From Usnea hakonensis (lineage: Eukaryota > Ascomycota > Lecanoromycetes > Lecanorales > Parmeliaceae): 64,000 bases of DNA. The translations under genes were made by a program, and so were the position numbers. Each line of letters starts with the position of its first letter. Position 1 is the first letter of the stretch. The stretch lies in assembly GCA_013423325.1 (NCBI GenBank), contig BLJB01000005.1, positions 124,001-188,000 on the forward strand, written 5' to 3'. Below the pieces are notes generated by a model. That model made no database searches, was not told where the DNA came from, and was given only the letters and a program-made list of their open reading frames with translations. Of the stretch, positions 22,328 through 34,570 are shown piece by piece.

Positions 22328-23113
22328 TTACAAGCTCCCTCTCCTGGGAAAGCCGACCCCTTGAACAGCTCCATGATCTGTAAACCATGAGACCTTCTCC
22401 GCACCGCCTTCATTGACCAAACCGCATGGCAGACTCCTTCCTTCCTCCGTGTCCAGTATTTTGCTCAATATCTCTTTCTTACCTTCGCCGGTGGCCACGA
22501 AAGCCATTTTGATCCCTCCATTCACGACTGGCAATGTCAACGTGATTCTCTTCTTTGGAGGCTTTGGGCTGTCTTCGATAGGTGCTACCCAGGCATCGGA
22601 TTCGCGCAAGAGTTCGTGGTTGGGAAAGAGTGAGCATGTGTGCCCATCCGGTCCGCAGCCCAGGAGGAGGAGGTCGAAGATGGGAATCTTGACGCTGTCT
22701 TTGGCCGCAAAGGACCTCATAAGAACGTCTTGGTACTGGTCTGCCATCTCTTGCACATCATCCAGGTATTGCACGTCGATGGGATGGACTTTGGGCTTGC
22801 CCATACTCTCAGGAATCTTGTCCAGCAGCTCGTCCTTCAAAAGCTTGTAATTACTGTCTTCATGGTTGAGCGGCACAGCTCGTTCATCTGCGAAGAAGAT
22901 TTCCCATTTGGAGAAGTCTACCTTTTTCTCTTGGTCATCTTGTAGAAGCAGGGCTTTGGCGAGAGTTTTGGGCAAGGAACCACCGGATACAGCGACCTTG
23001 AAGGCGTCATGGCGTTCGAAGCCGGCGCTTTGACACTGGATTAGATACTTTCTCAAATATTTGGCTAGGCCATCGATGTCGCCAAAGGAGTACAGGTTCG
23101 GTTGCTTTCCCAT
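22328..23113 (-). CDS. 6-phosphogluconolactonase (SOL family)
   Basis: Hydrolyses 6-phosphogluconolactone to 6-phosphogluconate, the second step of the oxidative pentose phosphate pathway, in the cytosol. It is a single exon of 261 aa starting at 23113 (ACCACCATGG context). The open frame extends 44 codons upstream but without an ATG at its head. Family motifs are KVAVSGGSLPKTLA, FFADERAVPLNHEDSNY and GCGPDGHTCSLFP, the last being the GxGxDGHTASLFP-type active-site loop. The length fits the family (about 250-265). No frame break is seen. Confidence 0.93.
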   Translation of the reverse strand: MGKQPNLYSFGDIDGLAKYLRKYLIQCQSAGFERHDAFKVAVSGGSLPKTLAKALLLQDDQEKKVDFSKWEIFFADERAVPLNHEDSNYKLLKDELLDKIPESMGKPKVHPIDVQYLDDVQEMADQYQDVLMRSFAAKDSVKIPIFDLLLLGCGPDGHTCSLFPNHELLRESDAWVAPIEDSPKPPKKRITLTLPVVNGGIKMAFVATGEGKKEILSKILDTEEGRSLPCGLVNEGGAEKVSWFTDHGAVQGVGFPRRGSL

Positions 23114-23866
23114 GGTTGTGGTGTGACGAAAAATATTGTGTGAAAAGCGAGATAGACAAGGTGTACAGAATTGAATTGGCGGGGTATACTTTCCATTATT
23201 AATATGACGAAAACTAAGTCTTGGCAACGGTTCTCTTGCCGCCACTAAGCCCGGTTTTTGACCCCAGAGCTACTCTAGAGCTTCCTCCCTTCTACTGGAG
23301 GGGCTCTACTTGTAAACCCGACATTTCGATACCTTAGGTTACTGTTAGGTATACTTATTCATATTCGCTCAATCGTCGTCTGTGTAGTGTCGTCTAAAAG
23401 CGCATAAACAGACCTATCACATCAATGAATTATCATATTCTCAGATGCATATGAGTATGAGGCAGGCATCGAAATCTACCTGGGTCTTTGACGGCCAGTC
23501 ATACTGGCTTTCCATAATTTTCCTAATACGAGTTTGGCCTGAACAAATTCGACTTCAAGGATCGAAGATTGCAGTCAGATTCGTACTGCCACAGTCACAA
23601 TATCAGCATCAATGAATAAAAGGTGGCTTTTCTGTTGTTGGGCTCGAATACCGTGCAATTTTTTTTTTCTTAATTTGTTTTTCGGCACTTTATCTTGTTG
23701 AGAAGTGGATCCACTGCCTCTCGTTAGCAAGATCATGATCAAGTGCAAGCAAAACATTCCGCGTTGATGATCTACGTCCACGATCTGAAGCAGCACATCC
23801 TCGCATAAAAAAGACCGCTCCCCCCCCCCCTTCCTCCCTCCTCCCTCCCCCCCTCTCTCCCCCCTC
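23114..23866. other. Intergenic with poly-C/T tract
   Basis: Promoter of the lactonase on the left. Around 23820-23880 there is a dense C/T-rich low-complexity tract with runs of C up to 12 bases. It continues into the 3' end of the next small gene. Confidence 0.45.
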
Positions 23867-24220
23867 TCACCCACCAGCCCCCGGCAAAGCCGGAAGCCTC
23901 TTATCAACAACCTTCAACCTCTCATACAACCGATCCCTCAACCGCACCCTCATCCTACTAATCTCCCGATCCGTCCACTCCCTCGCCCGCGCCACCCTCG
24001 CCCTCTCGCGTCTCTCCTCGCGGAATTCGGCAATCAGCTTCTGTTTCAGCGCGTCGGCGCATTTGGAACAGTACGGCGTGTAAGGGTCGAGGGTGTGGCT
24101 GTCGATGGAAGTGGTGAGGGTGGGGCAGCGGTGGGGGAGGGGAGCGGAGGGGCAGAGGACCCATTCGATTTTGAGGGGGTGGTGGCAGGTGGAGGTGAGG
24201 ATGGAGGTTAGTTTGCACAT
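23867..24220 (-). CDS. Hypothetical small Cys- and Arg-rich protein
   Basis: Single-exon open frame of 117 aa starting at a true ATG (24220). The N-terminal half has spaced cysteines and histidines (MCKLTSILTSTCHH, WVLCPSAP, YCSKCADAL), which could bind a metal. The C-terminal half is a charged amphipathic helix (REERRERARVARAREWTDRE) ending in RLPALPG. I do not recognise a family. The N-terminal codons overlap low-complexity DNA, so the frame might be fortuitous, although the helix looks protein-like. Confidence 0.5.
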   Translation of the reverse strand: MCKLTSILTSTCHHPLKIEWVLCPSAPLPHRCPTLTTSIDSHTLDPYTPYCSKCADALKQKLIAEFREERRERARVARAREWTDREISRMRVRLRDRLYERLKVVDKRLPALPGAGG

Positions 24221-24689
24221 CTCTTTTTTTGTTTTGTGTTTTTTTTTTTGGCTCGGTTGGGTGAGCAGGGGAGGTGGACTCTACTGGTGGGGGTTTTGGT
24301 ATGATGGGTGCTGTGCTTGATGACTGGGTTGGGCAAGGTTTGTGATGGTTGTGGTGGTGCTGCTACGAGGGATGTTGTGGTGGTGAAGTCCATTGTGAAA
24401 GGAGTCATCAATGGCTTTGTTCGGTAGCACAAGGGACATAGTTGTCATTGTGATAATGATCAAAGGATTTCCATTCGTTCTTCTAGCGTGTTACTAGATC
24501 TCAACTCGATGTTGTCAAAGAAATTACTCATGCTTCGTCTTTGGTTCATTGCTGCGCGTGCAAAGTGGTAAAAGGCGTAAACTCCATCCAAGCAGTAGGT
24601 ACTCTGTCCACTCAGGACTAATGTGCTCATGAAAGACTGGCCTCATACCTCGCAAGTAGCTACCTATGATCCAAAATCTATGATCATAC
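24221..24689. other. Intergenic, low-complexity
   Basis: T-rich and GT-rich simple sequence (long T runs near 24224-24250, gtggtggt motifs near 24340-24385). It is probably the promoter of the small gene to the left. Confidence 0.4.
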
Positions 24690-25820
24690 TCACGCATTCA
24701 CCACCGTGACAGCCCCAGCGCAGTTCCCCAGACCCCCAACATCCTTTGGATACGTCTTTGCGTTAACATCAATAGTCGCAGGCTCTTTACCTCCAGCGTG
24801 GCAGTTCGGCTGCATGTAGTTGCCATTCTGAATCACCAATTTACACTCACCGGCAATGACTGCCCAAACGAGACAGCTGGCGAAGGGGCCTTCAAAGGGA
24901 CTGTTGCAAATAGAACAGCAGGTGTAGGGATCTGCTTCTGCGGTACCGAGGTCGCTGAAAGAGTCATCTGCGTTTGGCGCGGAAATGTTGTGGGTGCCGA
25001 TGTACTGTGTTAGTGGATGGTGGTGAGCATATTCTTCTTTGAGCTTCAAATGCGTGATTGGAATTTCTAGGCCTAGGGTTTTAAACTCGCCTCCCCAAGC
25101 GTATTTATGCTTTCTGGTTGAGGCGCTGAAGAGGAAGAATGAAGGAAGAGGTACTTACAATGCCTGTTGTAGCTGTTGCGCAGGGACCGGTAAGTGTGGT
25201 AGTCGTAGTAGTAGTCGTGTAGGAATACTATCTTGACATCAGATGTCTTCTAAGAATTGGGCAGAGCTGGAGTGTCAAGGTTCAATTTTAGAGGAGGACT
25301 GTACTCACCACCGTACTGGTTCCAGAGCTAATGGTCGAGGTGGTGGACGACTGCTTCACTGACAGGCAGGAGCATCCACTACTGATGCGTGACGGCGTTG
25401 GATATGCGCTTATGTAGGTTGGCAGGGTGTTGGGATAGTATGCGCTGTTTGGTGTGACGGAGGCGATGGCTGGGACTGTCTGAGTAGATCTTGAGTCAGG
25501 GTAAGCAAACAATCCAAATGAACGACTTTCTTGCCGATGCAAGAGAATTCAAAGTCTTGGAGAAGTCGTACATACATGACTGGTGTTACCCCAGGCACGT
25601 GGGTGTAGACAGTCTTTACGGGAATGCCAAGGTATGAAGAGCAGAAGGCCGACGCTGTAGCCCCAGCGCTTCTCAAGGCGGAAAGAACATTGTCGGTTGT
25701 ACACGCTGCTCTTTTAAATTCACGAGCTTGTTGGATTGAACGGCCTCGGAGAGCGGGTTCCCCAGCGATTGGAGCAACGAGGTTGAGCGAGACAATAACC
25801 CATAGGAATGAAAGCAACAT
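24690..25820 (-). CDS. Secreted Ser/Thr- and Cys-rich protein, unknown
   Basis: Predicted extracellular protein of 261 aa, four exons: complement(join(24690..25004,25159..25227,25309..25479,25590..25820)). All joins are phase 0. Exon 1 gives a signal peptide (MLLSFLWVIVSLNLVAPIAG) and CSSYLGIPVKTVYTHVPG. Exons 2 and 3 are rich in Thr/Ser (SSTTSTISSGTSTV, SYTTTTTTTTLTG) with a CSC pair. Exon 4 has a cysteine cluster (YTCCSICNSPFEGPFASCLVW) and further Cys, ending VTVVNA. The exon 1 donor GTAACA is weak and could shift by a few codons. The pattern is common in fungal cell-wall or effector-like secreted proteins, but no named domain is evident. Confidence 0.65.
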
Positions 25821-27534
25821 GCCTGCTTAGGTTGATCGGATGACTATGCGGAGATACAGTCCCACAAAAGGCAAGCAATCTGGGAATCTTACCATCTTGT
25901 ACCTGTCTTCTCGTTAGCTAGACCTTGGATGGCTGCTAAATTCACTGATCCTGCTGCTTGCCGTATTTCTTGAGGTGTTGGCAACGTCTTCGAGAAACAG
26001 GCTAGACCGTAAACAAAGCTGACCACTACCTTAGATTATGAAGAATCGGGAGCTAGTGGTTTACTTCAAAGCTTGGTGCATCCATGCATTGCCTTAATTA
26101 GAAAGTTCCGAAGACAACTCGAGGACTCGGAAATTCGTCTTCCATACCCAGTAATTCAGTTTCTGATATTGCATACTCATTTACTGATTTGCTTGTGACA
26201 TAGCTCATCAGAACATTCAAATAAGAGATTGTGGTATACATCAGTGGTCTTCTGCGTTGGGATAGAAAATGCATGTGCTTGAAAGAAGACTTTAGAATTT
26301 CGAGTAGTGTTGCATGGCACGGGAGCGGTCGTGGACCGTAAAGAGAGAAAATAGACGAGTGAAAAGGAGCTAGCAAGAAGATTAGGTACGGTTAGTGCAT
26401 TGGACCAATCTGTTCCTTCCAATGTACTAATTTTTCGATGTTCAGACAAATTTTTAGATATATGTTGTAGCCGAGCTCAGGACGACCGCTGTCTCAGCTT
26501 TCTTGGTGCTTTACCTCTAGAACAAGCCATTAAGTGTAGAGAAGGAATGCGACTGCAAGGGTCCAATTAACTAGGACTATTGGCCCGGACTGCGTTGATC
26601 ATTGCGTCGTATGGGATATCCTCTCACGCGCTCTTGCAAATATGATTCTCATTGTGGAGAGTCACTCTTTTCCAAATGACAGGCATCTTTCGCGAATGTA
26701 CAAGTTTCGGCGAGGCTGACATTGGTAAATGCAATATGACGTGATGCAGCCTCCTTTGAAGTGAGCTTGAATATATTGGATACACAATAGGATACTGTTG
26801 AGATTGACGGACAAGACAGAGAAACAAATCAATTCGCGAGGAAGCTACAACAGTACGCTAGTCTAAGATAGACTTAGTGGTTTTTAGACAATTGTGGCAC
26901 CTGGCGCTTATGATTGTGCCACCCACTACTTTACTTTAATGCCACGAGCAATGCTGACCTGACAGTGAGGGGCGAATTGTATTCATGACCCAACAGATCT
27001 TCTAGCTATCAATAATTTTCCCCATCAGTAGTGCAGATCCCACACTTTGCAAAACCCATTGTCAATCCGAGCGTTCTGGAAACCTACTCGGACAGGCCTG
27101 GTGGGCCCAGAGGAAGCCATGACTAGAATAACCCACACAACCGAATTATCTACCCCAATACATGGTCTACAACCACAGGCAGCGGCCATACCCTTGAGGC
27201 ACCACAGACATGATGGAAGTCTTGTCTTCAAATAGAAAGGTGCTTTTTGAGTCGAATTGCGTGTGCTCCACGCCTTTGAGGCGAAGGTCATCGTCGTGTG
27301 TGGAGGATAACAAATTTTCTCATGGGAGACACATTCTCCGTTCGTTTGAGATTCTCGATAGAGCGGGATGCATTAGTTTGGAATGATTGGCCCGTCAAAG
27401 TTTCCTTTGTGGGAAAAATTAACGGAGATTGTTGTGTGCTATCTATCATCTATCGAGGAGACAAGACTGACTTACTCAGAAGTACTAACATAGGAAGACT
27501 AAAAGAAATTTCCAAATTTCTATGCCTCTCAAAA
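25821..27534. other. Intergenic, AT-richer, no gene seen
   Basis: About 1.7 kb between divergent genes (secreted protein to the left, SPX-GDPD gene to the right). Several minus-strand frames of 60-92 codons occur at 26100-26830, none with motifs. No CACGTG was found in the proximal upstream part (27300-27534) of the SPX-GDPD gene. Confidence 0.45.
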
Positions 27535-30500
27535 ATGAAATTTGGTCATACTCTCCACAGGTACCAACTCGTAGAATGGGATTCCTTCTATATTGACTAT
27601 AATAGCTTGAAGAAGCTTTATAAGCTTGCGGCAAAGCTTGCCCTGGAGCGAGGACAGAAAGCAGACTTGACCGGTTTGCCGCCCTCAACAATGTACCTTA
27701 CTCTACTTAACTAAGAGTCGTGCAGAGTTCATCGCTGCCTTGAAGCAAAACTTACTCAAGGTAGTATCATTCTACAAGACTAGGCACGCAATCATTCAAC
27801 AAAGACTGAGTGCGTTGTGTAAGCACTATGGGATTCCAGAATATATCGCCTTGGACCACGTCAATGAGCTTGATGTTGAGGATCTTTTAGCTGCGTTTCT
27901 GGACCTCCGCGATGCCATCAAGCAGCTCCAATGGTATGGGCTCGTTAATTTCTCAAGAATCCTTGGTCGCCTAGACAAGTATGGTAAAGAAATTATCTGG
28001 CCCTCCAAGACGGACGATCTCAGGATTCCTGATACTCAGCTCGCGAGCCAAGTAGCATGTCATCGGGATCTGGGCTTCGTGGACGACTCGATAGCCATAT
28101 TACGGCTGGGAGGTTGCCGTGGCTCCACAAAAAAAATATGTTTGCTCCAGCAAGATTTCTTCAAAGATCTTCCTTCCCTACAGTTGATCACTGCTGCTCC
28201 CGCGATTGATCAGAATGGCGCTTTGAATCTGGATAGCATTCTGGAGCAGTTTCAGTACAGCAAGGTACTAGACGACTCAATCCAACAGAGATTGCTCTTT
28301 GCTCTACTACACTTCTCAGTACTCAATGGATGCAGTAGGTCGGTTGAGAGGCTTGCTTCGTCTATCAAATCTCCCCTTGGCTTTGACGGTCATCTTCATT
28401 GGCTCATCATCAAAATTGGCCGCAGGAAGAAAATGCGAAACCGAGAGTTTCAACTCCAAAGCTTTCCCAAAATCGCGGGCCAAAGTAGACTCATTACAGA
28501 AACAATTGACCAGCTCATTCGAGTCATCAATCGATTAGGCTTCCTGTTGAGAGATTCCCTCCACAAGACAGACTCGTTTGGGCGACTTCCACTCCACCAC
28601 GCCGTACAATATGGTCTTTCCGAAGTATGTCAAGCAATTCTCAAGTATATGAAGGGCTATGGTTCAATTGCCTCCAGTTCTGCTCTGTTGCCAGACTCTG
28701 AAGGACTCACTGCTCTAGATATTGCCGTGCTCACTGGTAATGCAGCAATCACCGATATTTTGCTGGTTGATCATTGCCACAGTACCAAGACAGGAGAACC
28801 TACTCGACTTCCCGGCAACTTGTTGAGTATTGCACTCAAGCTTGAATCTCTCACGATCGTCCAACTTTTGCGTACATTGTCAATTGATGTTCGTCACCAG
28901 GATCATAACAACGAGACGGCCCTATATCTTGCCGTACGCTCAGGCCGCTTGGAATATGTCGCTGCAGTTCTTGACTTATCGCGCCAGCATGGCAAGCTTG
29001 ACTTGAATGCCACCGAAGTAGTCTATGGTTGGACGCCTCTGATTCTAGCATGCGTGAAGGGGTACAGCCTCATCATGGATCTTCTACTTCAAGCAGGAGC
29101 AGACCCAAAAGTACATGACGTTTTTGGCTGGTCAGCGAAAGACCATGCTGCCTTCAGAGGCTACTTGCTCATGGCGAACGTGCTTTTGGCGTTAGAGGGC
29201 GGATGCTCTAGAACGAGCTCACTGTGCAATAGTCTTGAATCATTGGAGCGAAACAGCGGCAAAGCGTATCCGTCATTGGAATATCCAGCACAAGTTGGGA
29301 AAGGCGTTCCTCCTGGTTCCTGTCAAGTACTCGTAAATCTCGGCCTGTTGGACACGTACAAAAGGGTCACTGCAGTCGATCTGGGTCCATATGTTGCTCC
29401 AGACATCTATAACCCGCAGCGTGAAGCAGACTTTGAGGTTGAAATTCGAGCCATCGATACGAATCAGTCAAGCGGCATCATTCAGCTGCCTATCCTAGCG
29501 GACATGTCCAATGAGCCTTGGCGCTTCTTGACCAACGATGCAAAAGGTGTCAGGCTGGCTTTCAACATATTTCAAGCTGAGAGTGTTCCGAACAAAGGGA
29601 AACAGCTCATCGGTAGTGCTATCGCACTCCTGGGGAATCTAAAGCAGGGATTGGGGTCTAAGCGTGAGAGTCTGATCAGAGATTTCACGATCCCAATTCT
29701 TCGGAAGGATACGCTGAATCTTATCGGAACAATAACATTTTCCTGTGTGGTTATCACACCATTTCCGCACCCAGCGGCAGGAATCACATGTGATAGCCTG
29801 GAAGGTAAGAGTACTAGAATTATCGGACACAGAGGTAATTTTCCAAAGCTCCATCTGGATGATACAGGTCAGATGATTGGCGCGTAGGAATTGGCCTGAA
29901 CGATCCTAGTCGCAGGCACTTGCAGGTCGGAGAGAATACTCTAGAGGTAAGAAGTAACAAAAACACAGTGACTGTCAAGAGTCTAAATCATCGGTAGTCC
30001 TTTCGATCTGCCATCGAACTGGGGGCATCATACATAGAGGTGAGGAAACTTATCATTTAAAAGAGAACATGCTCATGCTAATTGTAGTCTAGTTCGGTAA
30101 CACATCTCAAGAGCTGCTCACTTACTCATACTAACGAGCGAAGATGTTCAACTTACGAAAGACGATGTGCCGATCATATACCATGACTTCCTCATAAGTG
30201 AAACAGGGATAGATGCACCTTTGCATAATCTCAGCCTGGAGCAGGTATCATAGTCTCTTTCTTCGGTCAAACCCATCTGCCTGTAAACTGACTCCTACAG
30301 TTCATGCACATCAGCGAAGCACAGTCGACTTCAGCAGATCTGCCATCTTTGGCGGAGAAAAGGTACACTGAAAGATGCGGCGACCATGTCCATGCCGGCT
30401 ACAGAACGCGTTCACATTCTTTGAATATCTACGATCAGTCCCAGGCCAAAAGCCTCGTGGAGCGTATGAAGCATACATTGGAATTCAAGCTCAACGAATC

Positions 30501-31340
30501 CACAGGATTTGCTTCGTACAAAGGCAATATCCGGGGCGAGTACATCAACGCATCCTTCATGACTTTAGAGGACCTTTTCATGAAGCTACCCGAGTCTGTC
30601 AGTTTTGCCATGGAAATCAGTGAGTCCACCGCTTTGGCACCATGGCCCCCTAACCAAAAACGCCAACCACCGCTGACCCAACCTCCTCCCCAGAATACCC
30701 CATGCGCTCCGAAGCCCAGGACTTCGCAATGGACACCTACGCCATAGAACTGAACCACCTCGTCGACACCATCCTCGACAAAGTCTACCGCCTCGCCGGG
30801 ACCCGCACCATCCTCCTCGCCTCCTTCAGCCCCGAAATCTGCATCCTCCTCTCCGCCAAGCAACACGTCTACCCCGTCCTCTTCCTCACCGTCTCCGACC
30901 AAACCCCCTCCATCGACGTCCGCGCCGGCAGTCTCCAACAGGCGGTCCATTTCGCCAAAAGCTGGCGCCTGTCGGGCGTCATCAGCCAAGCCGATCCCTT
31001 TGTCATGAGCCCGGCGTTGATCAAATATGTCAAGGATTCAGGGCTCATGTGTGGGTCGTGGGGAGGTCTGAATGATGATCCCGCACATGCAAAGGTACGT
31101 ACGGAACGATGATTGCTTGAATCCCCGCGGCCGCCATCGCCCGGATTCGTATTCGGAGCAAAGGCACCTGTCCTTTTTTCGCCCCCTTAGCTGCGCATTT
31201 TTCCAGTCCCGAATTCCTGCGGCTGATGGGTGTATGTCGTCAACAAACTATAGACACAAGCGGACGCCGGCCTCGACGCCATCATCGTCAATAGCGTCAA
31301 GTTGATTTCGCAAACGCTCCGGCAACACCAAAAGAAGTAA
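27535..31340 (+). CDS. gde1: SPX-ankyrin-GDPD glycerophosphodiester phosphodiesterase (Gde1-like)
   Basis: Probably hydrolyses glycerophosphocholine and related diesters to release glycerol-3-phosphate; the SPX domain senses inositol pyrophosphates. Nine exons: join(27535..27673,27726..29834,29888..29946,29998..30039,30093..30096,30144..30244,30301..30619,30694..31094,31254..31340), 1086 aa. SPX starts MKFGHTLHRYQLVEWDSFYI; five ankyrin-like repeats lie near residues 326-530. The GDPD domain has the catalytic set: HRG (H748,R749), GENTLE (E765), EFDVQ (E783,D785) and YHD (H798), plus a later MEIKYPM. Exon 5 is only 4 nt and restores E-F-D. Intact catalytic residues favour Gde1 over the regulator Pho81, which shares the architecture. 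Exon 1 uses a weak GTTTGC donor. The gene converges on a Zn2Cys6 gene. Confidence 0.88.
30093..30096 (+). other. gde1: 4-nt coding micro-exon (TTCG) of the SPX-GDPD gene
   Basis: The preceding exon ends ...TACATAGAG and the following one starts ATGTTCAACTTACG. Only insertion of TTCG between them gives the conserved E-F-D-V-Q-L-T of the GDPD active site in frame. It is bounded by a tag acceptor with an upstream gctaat branch site, and by a gtaaca donor leading to an intron with a perfect tactaac branch site. The flanking introns are 53 and 47 bp. Confidence 0.8.
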
Positions 31341-31792
31341 AACGCGCAGATTGCGCTGTTTCAGAGGTGTTTTGGGGCTCAAGTTGCAAGATTGGTTGGT
31401 TAGTTGGTTGGTTGGACGGCAAGAGTGGATATGGATGGTGGAAGCAAATGCGAAGATTTGGAGGAAAAAGGTGGGAGTGGTGGAGAAGGGAGATTGGTCG
31501 TACTGCACACTTTGGATGATTGGGATGATGGAGAATTGGAGTATCGGGTATAGATGGAATGATGACTTGTTCTTACACTCGTTTGCGCATTCTTTTCATA
31601 GCTATCGGACCAGATTCAGGAGATGGATCCGTCATGATCATTGCCCTTCTTTCTTCCTGTCAGCGATAGAGAAGTCTTACAGAATCTACCGCCCTCGAAT
31701 ATACATTCATCTCAATCATGAAAACCGGTCCAGTACGAACAGCCACCACAAGCACAGAACCATGAAGCACCACCAACCCCTCATCTCCAACC
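31341..31792. other. Convergent intergenic region
   Basis: About 450 bp between the stop codons of the SPX-GDPD gene (plus) and the Zn2Cys6 gene (minus). It has G/T-rich simple sequence (ttggttagttggttggttgg near 31394). No gene is supported. Confidence 0.4.
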
Positions 31793-34570
31793 CTACGTCT
31801 CGGAATTGAAATACACCCCCGAGCTACTCATAAACGGTTCCGGCATCCCATACATACTCTCATCACCATGCCAAGACATCTGACCCACGTTGGCGGCCGA
31901 AGCATGCCCGAGCGGATCCAACCACAGAGAAAGATCATCCCATCCGGACGCACAACCATTGATGTCCGTGGTCACTTGGTTCGCACCGGGATAGTAGACG
32001 CAGTTCGCGCTGAAGATATCCGGGTTCGCCAAGGTCGTCGCTGCTGTGTTCATGTTTTGCTGAGATGCTTCGAAGAGTGGATTCGGGTTGTTTTCGAAAA
32101 AGGAAGGTTCGCTGTTGTTGGAAGATTGAATGCCCGTTGGAGCGCTTTGGAGGGGTGTGGTGTCCTTTTTCAGATTGGTGTTGATGGCTGAGATTTGCTC
32201 GATGCGTTCGCGGAGGTTGGAGGAGAGGGTCTGGAGCAGTTCGCCCCAGCGGGTGCAGAGGTTGAGGTCATCTGTTACTGAGTTCCGCAGAGCCTCGGCG
32301 GCGGCATCGACCATTTCGAGAGAGGTGCTGGCTTCGGTTTTGTTGATGCCGATCGCACATGTCTTGATGGGTGTCAACAGATAGGAATGGAACGTGCAGG
32401 ATGGACCGAAGCCTCACTCACCTTTAGGAGACAGAGAGATGCAGCGAGTATTCTTGAGTAAGTTCTGACTGGAATATACGCAACCGACCCTACGAGGTCA
32501 TAGACAACTGTGCGCAGGATAGACCTTGCAGCAGCTGTGATCTGCCTGAGATGTTCGTTGTCCGTGATCTCTTGGTCCGTGATGACTTGTGATTCGGGGT
32601 TACGTAAGTCCAAGTCGCGAATACGACGCTCGGTGATAGCTTGAAGAGCTACACTATAGGCATATACTCGGACATATCCGAACTCGATGGCTAGCATCGA
32701 CCGCATCGAGCGTGACACTGCGTCTTAGTTAGTGTCTAGTTGGAAATACTGGAGCTCGTCAAAACAGGGCCATACATCTGGCCTCGTCAAAAATCTTTTC
32801 CCAGTCTTGCAATAGGGGCTGTAAACTTTGGAGATGTTTGACATACTCTCCATTCTTAACAATCTCTTTCGTATGGTCTCGGCAAGGGAACAGTAGGTCA
32901 ATCGCTTTTTTTAGTAGCGTAGAAACTCCAACCCAGCAATTGGTCGTGTCATCTTCGGGGGCTAGATAACGCTCCACGATTGGGAAAGGTGTTAAATGCT
33001 TCCAACCTAGAAGACAGATCAGCAACAATTCAATGTCCGTTTTGGCGAAGGGCTCGGGGAAACGATACCGAGTCTCCCAGAAGTCTGGATTGAGTAGGCC
33101 CAAATGAGCTTTTGAATTCGGTAGACACGGTGGTCCCGCGAAGGATCCTGTAACACATCCCGGTCATTGAGGGATTGTTTTGCCGTGTGGTGTTTCTCAT
33201 CAAAAACCCCTAATTCGACAGCTACTGATAAAGCAGTTCCAAGCAACGACCAACACATACGATCGGACCTTGCAAGCCAATCTATGCCGGATTTAAGCCT
33301 GCCATATTGTCCTATGTTCTTCTGTGAAGGATGTGTAATCCCCATATCTCTCACGACGATGGAAGTTGTGTCGTTGTCGATCGAAGGGAAGTGGAGAGCT
33401 CGCGGATGCCATTCTAGCAGCAACAGTAAAGCTTCACAGGTACCCAACGAGCGAAAGATACTAGGCGATGAGATTATATATGACAACGAATCTGTTTGGG
33501 AAAAGGGCGTGACCGGTCCGACTCTACCGATGGAGTGCTCTTCTGACCAGAAGACGCGGGTAATCATACCTTGCAGATACTTCCACATTCTTTCGTGTAT
33601 CACGTAGGAGCGTGATAATGCACCAGGTCCCGCGAGCTTCATGTAGCGCGCTGAAAGCATCAAGATAGTCACAGTAAGTATTGGCTCCTCCTCGATTAAC
33701 TTTGGGTGCCGCGAAGGATGCTTGAACACAGATGACGGAATAGGTGAGAACGGTGCAAGGAAAGTATAGAAGTGGTCAACAAAAGCAAGCGCCTCTTCAG
33801 CAGAAAAGAGTCCAGATCGGACAAAGCGGACGTTGGTCCACGCTTTCAGAGCTGCATCAACTCCCGTACCACTCCCGTCAGGCTCAGAATAAGTTGAAGT
33901 CGCATTTGCCATGAAAGCACTGCTGCTCTGTTTTTCTGATAGTCTTGCAAAACTAGAGTTCCCTCCAACAGCAGTGGCATGTTCACGTTCGCTACGCTGA
34001 CTAGCTTCATGCAACAGATTGAGTGTATCGTTGGAAGTATAAGCTGGATCTCTCAAGAGTGTTGCAGCTGTCTGTTCACTGTCTGAAGGCGAGAAAATTG
34101 GCGAAGTCTTGGAGTCACCAGAGGCAGCATCCACATTTGCTTTGGGGAGATCGTTCGTAGAATGAGCTTTCATTGAGTCACTCTTGAAGCTACCCGTCGT
34201 GGTTGTTGTGGCGGACATGTCCGTCGGCGAGTTTTGCGAGTTGTCGCGGGCCCTTTTAGGTCTCCTCTTCCTCGTAGCCGAGAAGCGGCACTCTCTATTT
34301 TCTCTCCGACATCGTGCACAAGGCGGTTCGTGAGGTGCGTCGACTGACCCAAGTTGGCAGCGAACCCTCTTCTCGCGGCAGAGGTCACATGCCTTGGTAC
34401 AACGACGTCATTAGTGATGAAGAGCGGAAACCATTTCAAAGTACGCTGTACAAATGAAATTGAGCGCCTGCCGTCGAGCGCAGACCGTGGCATTTCAAAG
34501 ACCTCGGCAGAGACAGACTTCTTCTCACCTGATAACCTCGCTTATACCTAGAGGGTTGGATTGTAGTCAT
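31793..34570 (-). CDS. Zn2Cys6 transcription factor (ACR-2-like)
   Basis: Fungal-specific binuclear zinc-cluster regulator, 820 aa, five exons: complement(join(31793..32362,32422..32717,32776..33006,33069..34392,34529..34570)). Exon 1 gives MTTIQPSRYKRGYQ and joins at ACDLCREKRVRC, completing a C-x2-C-x6-C-x12-C-x2-C-x6-C cluster (second half CARCRRENREC). A basic stretch (TRKRRPKRAR) follows. The middle and C-terminal parts match the fungal-specific regulatory region (SGRLGWKHLTPF, LCLLKTCAIG, DDLNLCTRW). Introns are about 59-136 bp; the exon 4 donor is GTGAGT, others GTATGG, GTATCG and GTGAGA. The SVDAPHEPPC spacing and following RFSAT resemble ACR-2-type factors; targets are unknown. Confidence 0.8.

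Noticed and set aside
30435..30989. Acidic minus-strand frame of 184 codons
   Set aside because: Antisense of the GDPD domain exons, which match the family closely.
34170..34493. Minus-strand frame of 107 codons over the zinc cluster
   Set aside because: Wrong frame for the Zn2Cys6 motif; splicing from 34529 to 34392 gives the correct cluster.
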